DNA of 64,000 nt from Actinomycetaceae bacterium (GCA_030524055.1 JAUNHH010000002.1:125186-189185); one strand, 5' to 3'. Positions 9,286 to 18,362 are shown, counted from the stretch's first letter. Notes: generated from the sequence alone by a model not told the origin. Translations and numbers: made by a program.

Positions 9286-9296
9286 ACGAGGGCGGG
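9286..9296 (+). repeat. Single copy of the CGAGGGCGG word
   Basis: ACGAGGGCGGG stands alone in the 257-base gap between HU and nagB, with no facing partner. The same gap holds a 6-bp hairpin, CCGCCA (9386-9391) with TGGCGG (9398-9403), just upstream of nagB. Confidence 0.8.
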
Positions 9297-9435
9297 TGGC
9301 CCCGAGTGGCGGCATGAAAATGCTGGAAGAAAATAGGACTTTAGAGCGGTGAGGCGGCCGCTCAGCCACTACAGTGATTCCTGGGCCGCCACTTCACTGG
9401 CGGTAATATCACCTGTGCTCTTAAAGGAGAGACTA

Positions 9436-10215
9436 ATGAGGATTGCGATCCTGCCCGATGACACCGCCATTGCACAGATAGCAGCCGACCGAATTGAAGA
9501 ATTAGCGACACGTAAACCTGACTTCGTCCTCGGCCTCGCCACTGGATCATCACCACTACCTCTCTACGTCGAACTTGTCCGCCGCCATAAGGACGGGCGG
9601 ATTTCTTTTGCCCAAGCCACCTCATTTAATCTCGACGAATATGTGGGCCTGCCAAAAGACCACTTTGAAGGCTATTCCAACTTTATTCACCGCCACCTCG
9701 TAGACCTTGTCGATTTCCGTGAAGGTGCAGCCCACGGCCCCGACGCCTGGACGGGAGACTCACATGCCGCAGCTGCCGACTATGACGCGGCCATTGCCGA
9801 GGCTGGCGGCATTGACCTGCAGATCCTTGGGATTGGTTCTGACGGGCACATTGGCTTCAACGAACCGGCAGGAACCCTGACCTCACGCACTCACGTCGGT
9901 GTCCTCACCGAGCAGACCCGCCGCGACAATTCACGTTTCTTTGACGATGACATTAATGCCGTCCCCACCCACTGCATTACTCAGGGACTGGGCACCATTA
10001 TGGAAGCTCGTGAATGTGTCATGGTGGCCACGGGCGAAGGTAAAGCCCAGGCCGTACGTGAACTCATTGAAGGGCCAATTTCGCAGCGGTGGCCTGCCAC
10101 CATTTTGCAGATGCACCCCAATACTCTTGTTCTTCTTGACGAGGCCGCGGCCTCGCAACTGGAAATGAAGGACTTCTACATCGAAGTGTGGGAGAAGGAA
10201 CAGCTCCCGCTGTAA
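9436..10215 (+). CDS. nagB: Glucosamine-6-phosphate deaminase
   Basis: A 259-aa cytoplasmic enzyme converting glucosamine 6-phosphate to fructose 6-phosphate plus ammonia. The active-site stretch GIGSDGHIGFNEPAG is present; Asp136, His138 and Glu143 correspond to the catalytic residues of E. coli NagB. The frame is open further upstream to 9349, but AAAGGAGA at 9423-9430 fixes the start at ATG 9436 (MRIAILPDD). nagA is not adjacent. It fits with the GH20 hexosaminidase at 60.7 kb, which would release N-acetylhexosamine. I saw no clear DasR-type operator upstream. Confidence 0.95.
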   Translation: MRIAILPDDTAIAQIAADRIEELATRKPDFVLGLATGSSPLPLYVELVRRHKDGRISFAQATSFNLDEYVGLPKDHFEGYSNFIHRHLVDLVDFREGAAHGPDAWTGDSHAAAADYDAAIAEAGGIDLQILGIGSDGHIGFNEPAGTLTSRTHVGVLTEQTRRDNSRFFDDDINAVPTHCITQGLGTIMEARECVMVATGEGKAQAVRELIEGPISQRWPATILQMHPNTLVLLDEAAASQLEMKDFYIEVWEKEQLPL

Positions 10216-10290
10216 GTGGCGGAGGGTTCGCCATCAGGGGAAGTTCCTGCCCGTCGCGGGTACCACACCACTAAATGGCGAACCCGCCCC

Positions 10291-10296
10291 TACAAT
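10291..10296 (+). promoter_or_regulatory. -10 box TACAAT, 6 nt before the DUF3039 start (leaderless)
   Basis: TACAAT is followed by six bases and then ATG 10303, with no Shine-Dalgarno. Transcription would start at or beside the A of the start codon. No convincing -35 was seen. Confidence 0.5.
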
Positions 10297-10302
10297 GGGA
10301 CC

Positions 10303-10641
10303 ATGTTTGCACTCGACGAACCCAATGGACCTGAGGCTCCCTCCGGACCCGGTGCGCCCGGGACCCAGTCCTCAACGGGTCTGCTTGAGCGCACAGAAAC
10401 CGAACAAGAAAAATCCCCTGGCGACGGCGACCGTTTTGCTCATTTTGTTCGCCGGGATAAAGCCGACTCCTCAATGATCACTGGTCAACCGGTAGTGGCC
10501 CTGTGTGGAAAAGTGTGGATTCCTTCCCGCGATGCGCGCCGATACCCGGTGTGCCCCACCTGTAAAGCACTGCGCGACAATATGGGAAATAACGGCAGGA
10601 ATTGGCCATTTTCTGACGGTTCGGGAGGGTCAAACAAGTGA
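10303..10641 (+). CDS. DUF3039 family protein
   Basis: A 112-aa small protein. The N-terminus is low-complexity Pro/Gly/Ser, followed by the conserved core: DRFAHFVRRDK, TGQPVVALCGKVW and PVCPTCKAL. The cysteines in ALCGK and the CPTC pair suggest metal binding. DUF3039 is an actinobacterial family of unknown function commonly found just before a DEAD/DEAH helicase, as here, where the stop overlaps the next start by GTGA. I place the start at ATG 10303 rather than an upstream in-frame codon at 10216 because of the -10 box at 10291-10296. Confidence 0.85.
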   Translation: MFALDEPNGPEAPSGPGAPGTQSSTGLLERTETEQEKSPGDGDRFAHFVRRDKADSSMITGQPVVALCGKVWIPSRDARRYPVCPTCKALRDNMGNNGRNWPFSDGSGGSNK

Positions 10642-12446
10642 GAGCCGCGGGAGACCGGCCCACCGGACCCGCGCACGCATCCCCTTCAGCAGCTGGCAAT
10701 TTGCCGCCAGCTTATCCTTCGCGTGCGCCCTGGGGGACTGCCCAGAATCTTCGAGCCTGGCAGGCCGCAGCCCTTGAACGCTACATGGCCGCCTCACCGC
10801 AGGACTTTCTTGCAGTAGCCACACCCGGAGCCGGAAAAACCACGTTCGCGCTGCGTATTGCCACCGAACTCATGGGCCGTGGCATTGTCGAAAAAGTGAC
10901 TGTCGTCTGCCCAACTGAGCACCTGAAAGTCCAGTGGGCCGATGCTGCAGGGCGCGTCGGCATTCATATTGACCCCGCCTTTTCTAACTCCCAAGGCCGC
11001 GCCGGCTCCCATTTCGATGGGGTGGCTGTGACTTACGCGCAGGTGGCTGCCAACCCAATGGTGCATTGTTCGCGTACCCGCACCTATCGGACCCTGGTCA
11101 TCCTTGACGAAATCCACCACGCGGGTGACGCCCTGTCCTGGGGCGATGGCGTGCGCGAAGCCTTCGAGGACGCGACCCGTCGCCTAGCGCTGACAGGGAC
11201 CCCTTTCCGTTCCGATACCTCACCCATTCCTTTCGTGCGCTACCGGGAAGATGAGGAAGGAGTGCGCCGTTCCCAGGCTGACTACACCTACGGGTATGGT
11301 GACGCCCTGCGAGATGGCGTCGTCCGCCCGGTCCTTTTTATGTCCTATTCCGGGCAAATGGCATGGAAAACCTCTGCTGGTGATCAATACACGGCCCGCC
11401 TGGGCGAGCCGCTGACAAAAGACCTGATGAAACAGGCATGGCGGACTGCTCTGGATCCGAGTGGCGAATGGATTACTCAGGTCCTTCAGGCCGCAGATCA
11501 GCGCCTGGAAGAAATCCGCCGTCAGGTGCCTGACGCGGGCGGGTTGGTGATTGCTGCAGACCAGAAACATGCGCGCGCCTATGCCCGGCATTTACGTAAT
11601 ATCACAGGCAAACCCGCCACCGTCGTTTTATCGGATGACGCTAATGCGTCAGAACATATTGACTCATTCCGTGAATCCACCGATAAATGGATGGTGGCCG
11701 TGCGAATGGTGTCAGAAGGCGTTGACGTTCCGCGCCTTGCTGTTGGCGTTTATGCCACGAATACGTCAACCTCCCTGTTTTTTGCTCAGGCCGTGGGGCG
11801 TTTTGTGCGCGCACGCAAACGTGGTGAAACAGCGACCGTTTTTATTCCCTCTGTTGTGCCTTTGCTGGATTTGGCTGGGCAAATGGAAGTGGAACGCGAC
11901 CACGCTTTAGACCGGCCCAAAAACACAGAAATAGGGGAGTGGAACCCCGAAGACGCGCTGATTGCGGCAGCAAATAAAGAAGAGAAAGCCTCTTCTGATT
12001 TGCTGGGGACATTTGAAGCCCTCGGGGCGGATGCTGAATTTGATGCGGTTCTTTTTGATGGAGCAGCGTGGGGGTCGGGCGCAGAAGTCGGTTCTGTCGA
12101 AGAACAGGAATATTTGGGGATTCCCGGCCTTTTAGAACCGGATCAGGTGACCACGCTTTTGCGTGCCCGCCAGGAAGAACAATTCGCGAAACAGAAAAAG
12201 GCCCAGGCGGCAGCCCAGCTACGAGAAGAAAATGCGGGGATTGCTGATCACCGCGTGCGCGCTGCCAGGCGCAAAGAGCTCTCGAAATTAGTGGCCTCGT
12301 GGGCGCGCCGCTCGGGCGAATCCCATGCCACCATTCACGCGACTTTGCGTCGGCGTTGCGGTGGGCCAGAAGTGGCTCAGGCAACGACACAGCAGATTGA
12401 CGCCCGTATTGCTCTTTTGCGAGAGTGGTTTGTGGGCCGCCGCTAA
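10638..12446 (+). CDS. DEAD/DEAH-box superfamily 2 helicase
   Basis: A 602-aa SF2 helicase/ATPase. Motif I is ATPGAGKTT (residues 61-69), motif II is DEIH (157-160), motif III is LTGTPFRSD, and motif VI is QAVGRFVRARK. The C-terminal ~150 residues are charged and probably coiled (EEQFAKQKKAQAAAQ). Related actinobacterial proteins are annotated as DNA or RNA helicase and sit next to DUF3039. The substrate is unknown. It is translationally coupled to DUF3039 by GTGA, which suggests that the two proteins work together. Confidence 0.88.
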   Translation: MRAAGDRPTGPAHASPSAAGNLPPAYPSRAPWGTAQNLRAWQAAALERYMAASPQDFLAVATPGAGKTTFALRIATELMGRGIVEKVTVVCPTEHLKVQWADAAGRVGIHIDPAFSNSQGRAGSHFDGVAVTYAQVAANPMVHCSRTRTYRTLVILDEIHHAGDALSWGDGVREAFEDATRRLALTGTPFRSDTSPIPFVRYREDEEGVRRSQADYTYGYGDALRDGVVRPVLFMSYSGQMAWKTSAGDQYTARLGEPLTKDLMKQAWRTALDPSGEWITQVLQAADQRLEEIRRQVPDAGGLVIAADQKHARAYARHLRNITGKPATVVLSDDANASEHIDSFRESTDKWMVAVRMVSEGVDVPRLAVGVYATNTSTSLFFAQAVGRFVRARKRGETATVFIPSVVPLLDLAGQMEVERDHALDRPKNTEIGEWNPEDALIAAANKEEKASSDLLGTFEALGADAEFDAVLFDGAAWGSGAEVGSVEEQEYLGIPGLLEPDQVTTLLRARQEEQFAKQKKAQAAAQLREENAGIADHRVRAARRKELSKLVASWARRSGESHATIHATLRRRCGGPEVAQATTQQIDARIALLREWFVGRR

Positions 12447-12519
12447 ATGCGCGCCCCCGCGGCGGGACGACCCGACGATGGACGACAAATGGGGACGGCC
12501 CCGCAGGAAAGGGGCCCAT

Positions 12520-12837
12520 ATGCCGTGGCTGGTCCTCATTATTTCTGGCCTTTTTGAAGCCGTATGGGCAGGCGCTTTAGATAAAATGGATGGCCAATTC
12601 CGTACCCTGCCTTTTCTTGTTTTTCTCGCCTCATTATCGGTATCAATGGGCGGGCTTGCGTGGGCCCTCAAAGAAATCCCATTGGGAACGGGTTATGCCG
12701 TATGGGTGGGGACAGGAGCTCTTGCCACAATAGCTTGGGCAGTTTTTACTGGCGCTGAAACAATGAGTGTGGTCAAAGCACTTCTTTTAGCCACTTTGGT
12801 GGGCAGCATTATTGGATTGCGCCTTATCGAAAATTAG
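12520..12837 (+). CDS. sugE: Small multidrug-resistance family exporter, Gdx/SugE-like
   Basis: A 105-aa inner-membrane protein with four predicted transmembrane helices and the conserved Glu13 (GLFEAVWAGALDK) that carries proton and substrate in the SMR family. WVGTGALATIAWAVF in helix 3 is typical. The AVWAGALDK context favours the Gdx (guanidinium exporter) subtype over EmrE. SMR proteins act as dimers; Gdx usually acts alone. AGGAAAGGGG at 12505-12514 sets the start at ATG 12520; the frame is open upstream inside the helicase. I saw no guanidine riboswitch in the 73-base leader. Confidence 0.85.
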   Translation: MPWLVLIISGLFEAVWAGALDKMDGQFRTLPFLVFLASLSVSMGGLAWALKEIPLGTGYAVWVGTGALATIAWAVFTGAETMSVVKALLLATLVGSIIGLRLIEN

Positions 12838-12853
12838 GGGTTTTTCGGCATAA

Positions 12854-12896
12854 ACGAGGGCGGAGCCGCATTGAAAATTACGCGCCCCGCCCTCGT
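12854..12896 (+). terminator. Bidirectional terminator from a facing pair of the word (sugE / pncB)
   Basis: ACGAGGGCGG (12854-12863) faces CCGCCCTCGT (12887-12896) between two convergent genes. The stem is 10 bp with an A-rich loop. The right arm followed by GAATGGAAAAA matches the extended form seen at other copies. On the minus strand the T-rich complement of that flank precedes the stem. Confidence 0.7.
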
Positions 12897-12907
12897 GAAT
12901 GGAAAAA

Positions 12908-14248
12908 CTAGAGTTCCACGTACCTCGTAGGAATCGCGACTTCCCCTTCAGATAAACGCCATGCCTGGTAGGGCAACTCATTACGGGAATGAATATGACG
13001 TTTCTGAGCGGCAACAAGAGCATCCGGCCCCCACGCCTCGGCATTAATTTGCCCATCGGTGACCAGCGGGACCTGCAGTGGACGCGCCCCCAGACGCTCC
13101 AACTCGGCCAGACCCTCCTCAGCAGAATCCGCAATCACCAGGATTTCTTCTGCGGCGTAGCCATCTTCATCCACTGTCCGGCCCGCCCATTTGCGGCCAC
13201 CCACTGTGGACTTTGACTTGGACTTCTTTGCCGCAGGCTGCATTGTGCCACTGTGATCCTCACGAAGAACCACCTTGTAGACCAACGCAGCAGTGGGCAC
13301 ACCTGAGCCGGTGACCAACTTCGTTCCCACCCCATAAGAATCCACAGGGGCCGCACCAAGGGCAGCAATCGCGTACTCATCCAGATCAGAGGTGACCGTA
13401 ATCTTTGTGGAGGTTGCGCCCATCTTGTCCAACTGGCCGCGCACCGTAAAGGCCTGCGCCACGAGGTCACCAGAATCTAGGCGGACAGCGCCTAGCTCGC
13501 CGCCAGCAGCCCGCGCTGCCTCGACCGCATTATTTACCCCCTGAGTCACGTCATAGGTGTCCACTAGCAGCGTCGTATCCGTGCCCAGGGAAGCGATCTG
13601 CGCGTCAAAAGCTGCCCGCTCAGAATCGTGAAGCAAAGTAAATGAATGGGCTGCGGTGCCAATGGTGCGAATCCCATAACGCTTACCCGCTTCAAGATTC
13701 GACGTGCCCTGGAAGCCTCCAATAAAGGCAGCGCGCGCTGCCGATACTGCTGCACGTTCATGGGCGCGACGAGCCCCCATATCCAGGCAAGGGCGACCAT
13801 AGGCAGCAATTGTCATTCGCGATGCTGCAGAAGCCACCGCACAATCATGATTCAGCACCGACAACAGCAGGGTTTCTAAAATCGTGCATTCCGCAAAGGT
13901 GCCTTCTACAGTGAGTAAAGGTGACCCAGGGAAATAGCATTCGCCTTCCGCGTACCCCCAAATATTGCCTGAAAAACGGAAGTCCTTGAGATAAGCGAGA
14001 GCCTCGTCAGAAAGAGGAGTTGTTTGCGAGAGCCACTCGATCTGCTCATCATCAAACTCAAAACGCTCTAGGGCTTCAAGAATCCGGCCCGTACCAGCGA
14101 CAACACCAAAACGGCGTGTAGAGGGTAAACGCCGACCGAAAAGCTCAAAGACACAATGCCGGGATGCCGTTCCTGACCGTAAGGTCGCATCAAGCATCGT
14201 GAGTTCGTACATATCCGTCAATAACGACGTGGAAATTGAAGCTGGCAT
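12908..14248 (-). CDS. pncB: Nicotinate phosphoribosyltransferase
   Basis: A 446-aa cytoplasmic enzyme of NAD salvage making nicotinate mononucleotide from nicotinate and PRPP. Family stretches are TDMYELTMLDA at the N-terminus, RAAFIGGFQGTSNLEAGKRYG in the middle, and VRLDSGDLVAQ. It is divergent from clpS, as in M. tuberculosis (Rv1330c/Rv1331), which supports an ancestral locus. TAAGTT lies 7 nt before the start with no Shine-Dalgarno, so the mRNA may be leaderless. A ~20-residue Lys/Ser-rich insertion (AAKKSKSKST) interrupts the C-terminal third. Confidence 0.95.
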   Translation of the reverse strand: MPASISTSLLTDMYELTMLDATLRSGTASRHCVFELFGRRLPSTRRFGVVAGTGRILEALERFEFDDEQIEWLSQTTPLSDEALAYLKDFRFSGNIWGYAEGECYFPGSPLLTVEGTFAECTILETLLLSVLNHDCAVASAASRMTIAAYGRPCLDMGARRAHERAAVSAARAAFIGGFQGTSNLEAGKRYGIRTIGTAAHSFTLLHDSERAAFDAQIASLGTDTTLLVDTYDVTQGVNNAVEAARAAGGELGAVRLDSGDLVAQAFTVRGQLDKMGATSTKITVTSDLDEYAIAALGAAPVDSYGVGTKLVTGSGVPTAALVYKVVLREDHSGTMQPAAKKSKSKSTVGGRKWAGRTVDEDGYAAEEILVIADSAEEGLAELERLGARPLQVPLVTDGQINAEAWGPDALVAAQKRHIHSRNELPYQAWRLSEGEVAIPTRYVEL

Positions 14249-14314
14249 AGAACCTAACTTAGTGGATATGAGCGCTCGCGTCCCGAAAGAAAGAAAAAGT
14301 GACCCATCCCTGCC

Positions 14315-14320
14315 TACAGT
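14315..14320 (+). promoter_or_regulatory. -10 box TACAGT, 6 nt before clpS
   Basis: TACAGT, then six bases, then ATG 14327. GGAG within the gap is too close to act as a normal Shine-Dalgarno, so a leaderless transcript is likely. Confidence 0.45.
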
Positions 14321-14326
14321 GGAGTC

Positions 14327-14617
14327 ATGTCACGCACTATTGGAACTTTGCCGCGAGAAGAGACCCACGCGGCAACCTCAGCGCTATCTTCATGGCGCAC
14401 AGTGGTGTGGAATGACGCTATTAATCTGATGGATTATGTCACCGAAGTTCTGATGCGCCATTTCGGGTATTCCCGCTCAAAAAGTGAAGCGCTGATGTGG
14501 CAAATCCACACTCAAGGACGAGCCATTGTTGCCACAGGAATGCGCGAAAGAATGGAAGCCGACGTGGTTGCCATGCATTCTTATGGCCTCCACGCCACAT
14601 TGGAGCGTGATGAATGA
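14327..14617 (+). CDS. clpS: ATP-dependent Clp protease adaptor ClpS
   Basis: A 96-aa adaptor that delivers N-degron substrates to ClpC/ClpA. Core motifs are WNDAINLMDYVTEVLM and the helix containing SEALMWQIHTQGRAIVATG. The residues that hold the N-terminal degron (Asn-Asp in the WND loop, and downstream Met/His) are present. It overlaps the next gene by ATGA, the same clpS-DUF2017 pairing as Rv1331-Rv1332. Confidence 0.95.
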   Translation: MSRTIGTLPREETHAATSALSSWRTVVWNDAINLMDYVTEVLMRHFGYSRSKSEALMWQIHTQGRAIVATGMRERMEADVVAMHSYGLHATLERDE

Positions 14618-15171
14618 TTACGCCCTTTACGTCATCCACACAAGGAAAAGAATCCTGGGTTAAGCCCGAATTTAATCTCCTCCTCCAACAATTGATCCGC
14701 GAAATACTCCTGGTTTTAGACCAACCTGAATATTCCGCCGATATGCTCAGCGCCGTCACCTGCGAGACAGCAAAAGAACCCCCTTCAGACCCGTCACTGA
14801 CCCACCTTTTGCCCCCAATGAGCACCGACATAGAGGAAGCTGCTCGAATGCGGGCACTGACCGACGACTTCTTACGCAGCGAAAAATCCGAGCGCTTGCG
14901 TGCGATTCATGAAGAGCTAGAGCGCGCCTACGAGGGCGGGGGCCGGGTTGTAATAGCGGCCGAAAAAGAATGGGAATGGCTGGCGGCCTTAAATGATCTC
15001 CGCCTCGCCCTCGGTGGTGAACTCGGTCTCGAAACGGATGAGGATGCAGAGGGGCTTTTGGCCCTGGCGCAAGGAGAAGTCCCTGACAGTGCTGGCCGAG
15101 CCGTCAATGCCACTGCCTATCTGCTGGTCACCTGGTGGCAGGATTCACTGCTGTCATCAATGCGTTCGTGA
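14614..15171 (+). CDS. DUF2017 family protein
   Basis: A 185-aa acidic protein of the actinobacterial DUF2017 family, function unknown, nearly always beside clpS. The C-terminal half is recognisable: LNDLRLALGGELGL and AYLLVTWWQDSLLSSM. It carries an in-frame copy of the window-wide word at 14930-14941, encoding YEGGG. It is translationally coupled to clpS by ATGA, so a role in proteolysis is plausible but unproven. Confidence 0.85.
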   Translation: MITPFTSSTQGKESWVKPEFNLLLQQLIREILLVLDQPEYSADMLSAVTCETAKEPPSDPSLTHLLPPMSTDIEEAARMRALTDDFLRSEKSERLRAIHEELERAYEGGGRVVIAAEKEWEWLAALNDLRLALGGELGLETDEDAEGLLALAQGEVPDSAGRAVNATAYLLVTWWQDSLLSSMRS

Positions 15172-15183
15172 CTGCTGAACAAC

Positions 15184-15189
15184 TAGGGT
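15184..15189 (+). promoter_or_regulatory. -10 box TAGGGT, 7 nt before murI
   Basis: TAGGGT followed by seven bases and ATG 15197, with no Shine-Dalgarno between. This is consistent with a leaderless murI transcript. Confidence 0.45.
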
Positions 15190-15196
15190 CCATTGC

Positions 15197-16033
15197 ATGG
15201 ACAACGCGCCAATCGGCATCTTCGACTCGGGTCTTGGTGGACTCACAGTGGCGCGAGCTGTCATAGATAAACTCCCCGACGAAAGCATTATTTACCTGGG
15301 GGATACGGCAAATACTCCCTACGGGCCAAAGAATATTGCCACCGTTCGGGAAATGACCCTAGCGGGATTGGATGAACTCGCCTCACGCGGAGTGAAAGCT
15401 CTGGTCATTGCCTGCAATACTGCCACCGCTGCTGCCCTTTCCGATGCGCGGGAACGCTATTGGATTGATGCAGGAATCCCCATTATTGAAGTCATTACCC
15501 CAGCAGCAAGGGCAGCAGTCAATGCCACTAGGAACCGCGTCATTGGCGTGATCGGTACTGAAGCAACAGTGCGCTCAGAGGCCTATAAAAATGCGTTGGC
15601 GGCTGTTCCAGAACTGACCCTTCACGCCGTGGCCTGCCCCCGCTTTGTTGAATTCGTCGAAGCTGGCACTACTACCGGCGAAGAACTTGAAGAGGTCGCC
15701 CGCGAATACCTCACGCCCCTGAAAGAACGCGGCGTGGACACTCTGATTCTGGGATGCACCCACTATCCGCTTTTAACCGGAGTGATCGCCCGCGTCATGG
15801 GTGAAGGAGTCACCTTAGTGACCTCCTCGGAAGCCACAGCAAATGTCACCTATAACGAATTAGTCGATAGAGGGCTGCTACATGCGCCTCTTGGACCCGA
15901 TTCGAGCCCTGACCATCTTTTCCTGTCCACTGAAGCAAATTCTGCATTCCCAGCTTTGGCCCGCCGATTCCTCGGGCCTGAGGTCAGCACTGTCCACCAA
16001 GTTGACACGAAGGGGCGTCCAGCGTGGAACTAA
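15197..16033 (+). CDS. murI: Glutamate racemase
   Basis: A 278-aa cytoplasmic enzyme making D-glutamate for peptidoglycan. The two catalytic cysteines are visible: Cys73 in VIACNTATAA and Cys187 in LGCTHYPLL. The N-terminal IGIFDSGLGGLTVARA is diagnostic. It overlaps the following MBL gene by 10 bases in another frame, as the Rv1338-Rv1339 pair is adjacent in M. tuberculosis. Confidence 0.97.
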   Translation: MDNAPIGIFDSGLGGLTVARAVIDKLPDESIIYLGDTANTPYGPKNIATVREMTLAGLDELASRGVKALVIACNTATAAALSDARERYWIDAGIPIIEVITPAARAAVNATRNRVIGVIGTEATVRSEAYKNALAAVPELTLHAVACPRFVEFVEAGTTTGEELEEVAREYLTPLKERGVDTLILGCTHYPLLTGVIARVMGEGVTLVTSSEATANVTYNELVDRGLLHAPLGPDSSPDHLFLSTEANSAFPALARRFLGPEVSTVHQVDTKGRPAWN

Positions 16034-16875
16034 GAATTATCGGATGTACTGGGTCAATGTCAGGGCCTGACTCAGCGGCCTCGTGCTATTTAGTGAGAGC
16101 TTTCGGGCTGGATCCGGACACTGGCATTGAGCGCTGGTTTAATGTCGCTTTGGATATGGGGCCGGGGTCTTTTGGGCAGCTCTGGCACCATATTGACCCT
16201 TGCGATCTGGACGCCGTGATTTTCTCGCATTGCCACGCTGACCATATTGCTGACGTGATTTCCCTGCATGTGCACCGCCGTTGGGGGCCAGGCGGCAACT
16301 GTGATCCCGTGTTGGTTGCGGGCCCTGCCCAAACCCCTCACCGTATTCGACAAGTTGATGGCGCGGATGACAGCGAAACCTATGACGGGGAGTTTATTTT
16401 CCGCGAATTAGTGGCGGGAGAAGAATTCGAAGTTGGGCCACTGCGCATTACCCCATTTACCGCCTGGCATTCCGTGGAATCTTTTGGCGTGCGTATTGAA
16501 GGGCCGGATGAGCAGCGACCCGGTGAAATGGTGAGCCTGTTTTACACCGGCGATACTGATGAATGCGACTCTATTGTGGAGGGCGCTCGCGGGGCGGATT
16601 TACTGCTGGCTGAAGCAGGGTTTTCTGGGTGCGTGGAGACCCGTGGAATCCATATGGACGGGGCGCGGGCAGGAAATGTTGCCCGGCGCGCCGAGGTGGG
16701 TGCCATGATTTTGACGCATATTCAGCCATGGACTGACCCTGAAGAAATATTGAGCGATGCTCGGCGGGTGTGGGCTGGGCCAGTGGAGGTGGCGCGCAGC
16801 GGGCAGGTTGTGAATGTTGGCGCGGTAACGCAGCGGCAGCGCGAGGCTAGTGCGCTGGTGTCTCCTCAGGCGTGA
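16024..16875 (+). CDS. MBL-fold metal-dependent hydrolase (Rv1339-like)
   Basis: A 283-aa metallo-beta-lactamase-fold hydrolase. The metal motif H-x-H-x-D-H is SHCHADHIAD (His69, His71, Asp73, His74). Further ligands appear in TAWHSVESFG, YTGDTDECD and the C-terminal LTHIQPWTDP. It resembles M. tuberculosis Rv1339, reported as an atypical cyclic-AMP phosphodiesterase; RNase Z-like function is the alternative. It starts at GTG inside the murI end. In M. tuberculosis rph and rdgB come next; here the island intervenes. The stop overlaps a copy of the window-wide word. Confidence 0.85.
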   Translation: MELRIIGCTGSMSGPDSAASCYLVRAFGLDPDTGIERWFNVALDMGPGSFGQLWHHIDPCDLDAVIFSHCHADHIADVISLHVHRRWGPGGNCDPVLVAGPAQTPHRIRQVDGADDSETYDGEFIFRELVAGEEFEVGPLRITPFTAWHSVESFGVRIEGPDEQRPGEMVSLFYTGDTDECDSIVEGARGADLLLAEAGFSGCVETRGIHMDGARAGNVARRAEVGAMILTHIQPWTDPEEILSDARRVWAGPVEVARSGQVVNVGAVTQRQREASALVSPQA

Positions 16876-16906
16876 CGAGGGCGGGGCGCTGGTCACGAGG
16901 GCGGGG
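16875..16906 (+). repeat. Two head-to-tail copies of ACGAGGGCGGGG
   Basis: Exact 12-mers at 16875-16886 and 16895-16906 lie in the same orientation, 20 bases apart, at the edge of the accessory island. A same-direction pair cannot form the usual terminator hairpin, and this is the only such close pair in the window. Confidence 0.85.
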
Positions 16907-16979
16907 AGGCGCCCAAAAAGGGTTTGGGCGCGATAATTTCGCTCGAAAATGTGGCACCTGCGCAGTCTGCTGTGAGCAC

Positions 16980-18356
16980 CTATAAACTGAAGATCGTCTC
17001 GTAGAGAGGGCGAAGGTCTTCTGGAGCTGTAGCGATAGTCCGTTTTCCGCCAGTTTCTCCGTCCTGACCCCACAGGGCATAACGCACTGCCCAAGGAGCG
17101 TATTCATCTATTTGGCGGTGCCTATTTATCTTCTTGGCCAGACTAGCAACTTCGGCAACTTTAGGATCGAAAGCCTCTATGGATGCACGAAGAAGGAAGA
17201 GTAGCGTTTTTATTGCCCTTTCATTGGAGATGAGGCTTGGGAAACGTTCGTCGTGATCAAATACTTCGCAGTTTGCAGTCGCAATGCACAGAGCTGCTAA
17301 AGCTTCTGGTGTAGGGCCATACTTCAGTAAATAATCGCGTACGAAGTAGGTGTGGATCTGTTGGTGTTCGCCATCGAGGTGGAATAAATAGTCGAATAGG
17401 ATAGGAGAATATTTCTGGTCAATCCACGCGAGGCAGAAGACAGCAAATGTCCCAGGTGCCATGTAGTAATCCCCATCAAGTAGGGGATCGGCATAGAAAT
17501 GCTGTTCAGAGAATGCTATTCGTGCATATTCCTCTATGAAAGGGTGAGTCTGTGGATATGTTACGGCTGTAGCAAAGAAGCGATGTACGTCTACGTGAGG
17601 AAAGTCTTTGATGGGTAGTAACTCCTTTCCGCGTCCGCGATATTGAATCCAATAGCTGCGAGGAAAGTCGGTAGTGGACAGAAGGCGAGTAATATGTTGA
17701 ATGGCTGCTTTATAGGCACTCGCTGTCTCGGTCGTAATTTCGATAGAAACGATAGCCATAGCATCATTAGCTGTGATATGAGCCCCATCGTATATACCTG
17801 AGGCAAGATCAGCAGGAAGTGTGCCAGTGCCCTCTTTTTTGAGACGCGCAGGGAGAGTAGAACCAAGCAGTTCGACCGTGTCGAATATCCCTTCATTCTG
17901 GTCCCAATTGACGGGCCCCAATTTTTTATCAGCAATAGCGATGCGGCAGGCAAAATCGAATAGAGAAGAAGGAATATTTTCTAGATTGAGCTTTGGATTG
18001 GGGATCCACTTTCCTGTCTCAGCGTCTAATATCATCCATTTATCGCGGAGATGTATTTCTAGCCATTTCGTCAGTATGAGATAGAAATAAATCCAATCGT
18101 TCAATGGAAGTAGGCGGGTGATGAAGTCCCATTCTTTGTCGGCGTCAAATGAGTCAGTAACGTGTTTGGGGAGATGAAATTCCAATAGAGAAGGTGCATC
18201 AATATAGTGTGTGTCAATAACGATGGTGCTGTAATAGTGAGCTGTCTCTGTTTTCGCTGTGCCGCTGTTTACCGCCTCAATTGCCGCCTCGAAAACCTTC
18301 GCGATCTCTTCACTTTCTTCGGCGTGTCGCAACTGCAAGATATTCTCGGTGTTCAT
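16980..18356 (-). CDS. Unrecognised ~460-aa protein, paralogue 1 of 3
   Basis: A 458-aa predicted cytoplasmic protein with no signal peptide or membrane helix. I do not recognise its family. It shares with its two neighbours the N-terminal pattern LQLRHAEESEEIAKVFEAA, a DADKEWDF segment, LFDFACRIAIAD, LLSTTDFPRSYWIQY, GTFAVF, a PTPEALAALCIA segment and a C-terminal APEDLRPLYE. It is the most diverged of the three. The start ATG is 6 nt after TATCTC (minus strand), as in paralogue 2. It is the last of three tandem genes pointing away from the SWIM operon. Confidence 0.75.
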   Translation of the reverse strand: MNTENILQLRHAEESEEIAKVFEAAIEAVNSGTAKTETAHYYSTIVIDTHYIDAPSLLEFHLPKHVTDSFDADKEWDFITRLLPLNDWIYFYLILTKWLEIHLRDKWMILDAETGKWIPNPKLNLENIPSSLFDFACRIAIADKKLGPVNWDQNEGIFDTVELLGSTLPARLKKEGTGTLPADLASGIYDGAHITANDAMAIVSIEITTETASAYKAAIQHITRLLSTTDFPRSYWIQYRGRGKELLPIKDFPHVDVHRFFATAVTYPQTHPFIEEYARIAFSEQHFYADPLLDGDYYMAPGTFAVFCLAWIDQKYSPILFDYLFHLDGEHQQIHTYFVRDYLLKYGPTPEALAALCIATANCEVFDHDERFPSLISNERAIKTLLFLLRASIEAFDPKVAEVASLAKKINRHRQIDEYAPWAVRYALWGQDGETGGKRTIATAPEDLRPLYETIFSL

Positions 18357-18362
18357 ACCTAA

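Noticed and set aside
11842-12519. 225-codon open frame on the minus strand inside the helicase gene
   Set aside because: Composition is Arg/Pro/His/Ser-rich with no recognisable domain; shadow of the helicase gene.
12447-12519. Guanidine riboswitch before the Gdx/SugE exporter
   Set aside because: The 73-base leader shows no conserved guanidine-aptamer elements.
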